From NCBI GenBank assembly GCA_030917125.1, contig JAUPVH010000065.1, positions 1 through 5,879 on the forward strand: DNA of 5,879 bases, written 5' to 3'. Shown in pieces: positions 5,875-5,879 of this stretch (positions are counted from its first letter, which is position 1; each line of letters opens with the position of its first letter). The stretch comes from Patescibacteria group bacterium. Its GTDB lineage: Bacteria > Patescibacteriota > Saccharimonadia > CAILAD01 > GCA-016700035. The notes below the pieces were generated by a model. The model ran no database searches. It was not told the DNA's origin and saw nothing but the letters and a program-made list of their open reading frames with translations. The position numbers were made by a program, and so were the translations under genes.

Positions 5875-5879
5875 CCTCC
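5875..5879 (-). promoter_or_regulatory. Ribosome binding site deciding the nrdA start
   Basis: GGAGG on the minus strand at the window edge is followed by GTGAGG and then ATG. Spacing is six bases to the ATG at 5866-5868 but zero to the in-frame GTG at 5872-5874, so the ATG is the better start and the protein begins MSFEQIKKRNG. Confidence 0.8.

Noticed and set aside
1..5879. Alternative genetic code (UGA recoding), CRISPR arrays, tRNA genes, insertion sequences
   Set aside because: Genes end in TAA or TAG and tryptophans use TGG, with no in-frame TGA. No spaced repeats, tRNA cloverleaf, transposase or terminal repeats were seen on reading either strand.

Overview
The window looks like chromosomal DNA of a monoderm (Gram-positive-type) bacterium. 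The evidence is a tiny protein with an LPxTG cell-wall sorting signal, strong AGGAGG-type ribosome binding sites and a DUF3048 (YerB-like) envelope protein. A Patescibacteria/Saccharibacteria-like host would fit the compact layout and the style of the LPxTG tail, but this is inference; no rRNA or ribosomal marker is present to settle it. All visible stops are TAA or TAG and all tryptophans use TGG, so there is no sign of a recoded UGA.

Left end (1-645): a membrane-anchored or exported protein runs off the left edge on the minus strand. It is divergently transcribed from a 57-residue LPxTG protein on the plus strand. Two back-to-back sigma70-type promoters lie between them, their -35 boxes 11 bp apart. 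The plus-strand promoter is near consensus (TTGACA-17-TATGAT with extended -10). Only about six bases past its expected transcription start lies a fully paired 17-bp hairpin plus seven T residues, which has the form of an intrinsic terminator and sits before the small gene's ribosome binding site. The small gene ends at a bidirectional hairpin terminator shared with the convergent DUF3048 gene.

Middle (646-1946): the DUF3048 gene on the minus strand encodes a single-pass membrane protein with a cytoplasmic N-terminal extension. It has its own TTGAAC-17-TATAAT promoter, placed against the end of the nrd operon, with an inverted repeat across the -10 box and start site.

Right side (1947-5879): an nrdA-nrdB operon on the minus strand encodes both subunits of a class Ia ribonucleotide reductase. 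This is the oxygen-dependent enzyme that makes dNDPs from NDPs. All catalytic, radical-transfer and metal-ligand residues I looked for are present. NrdA carries two ATP-cone domains in tandem, of which the inner one appears to have lost its nucleotide-binding residues. No terminator is obvious after nrdB, so some readthrough into the DUF3048 gene is possible.

Most of the window is ordinary housekeeping sequence. The part that most deserves a second look is the first 600 bases: a signal-peptide-less mini LPxTG protein behind a leader terminator, divergent from an unidentified exported protein.
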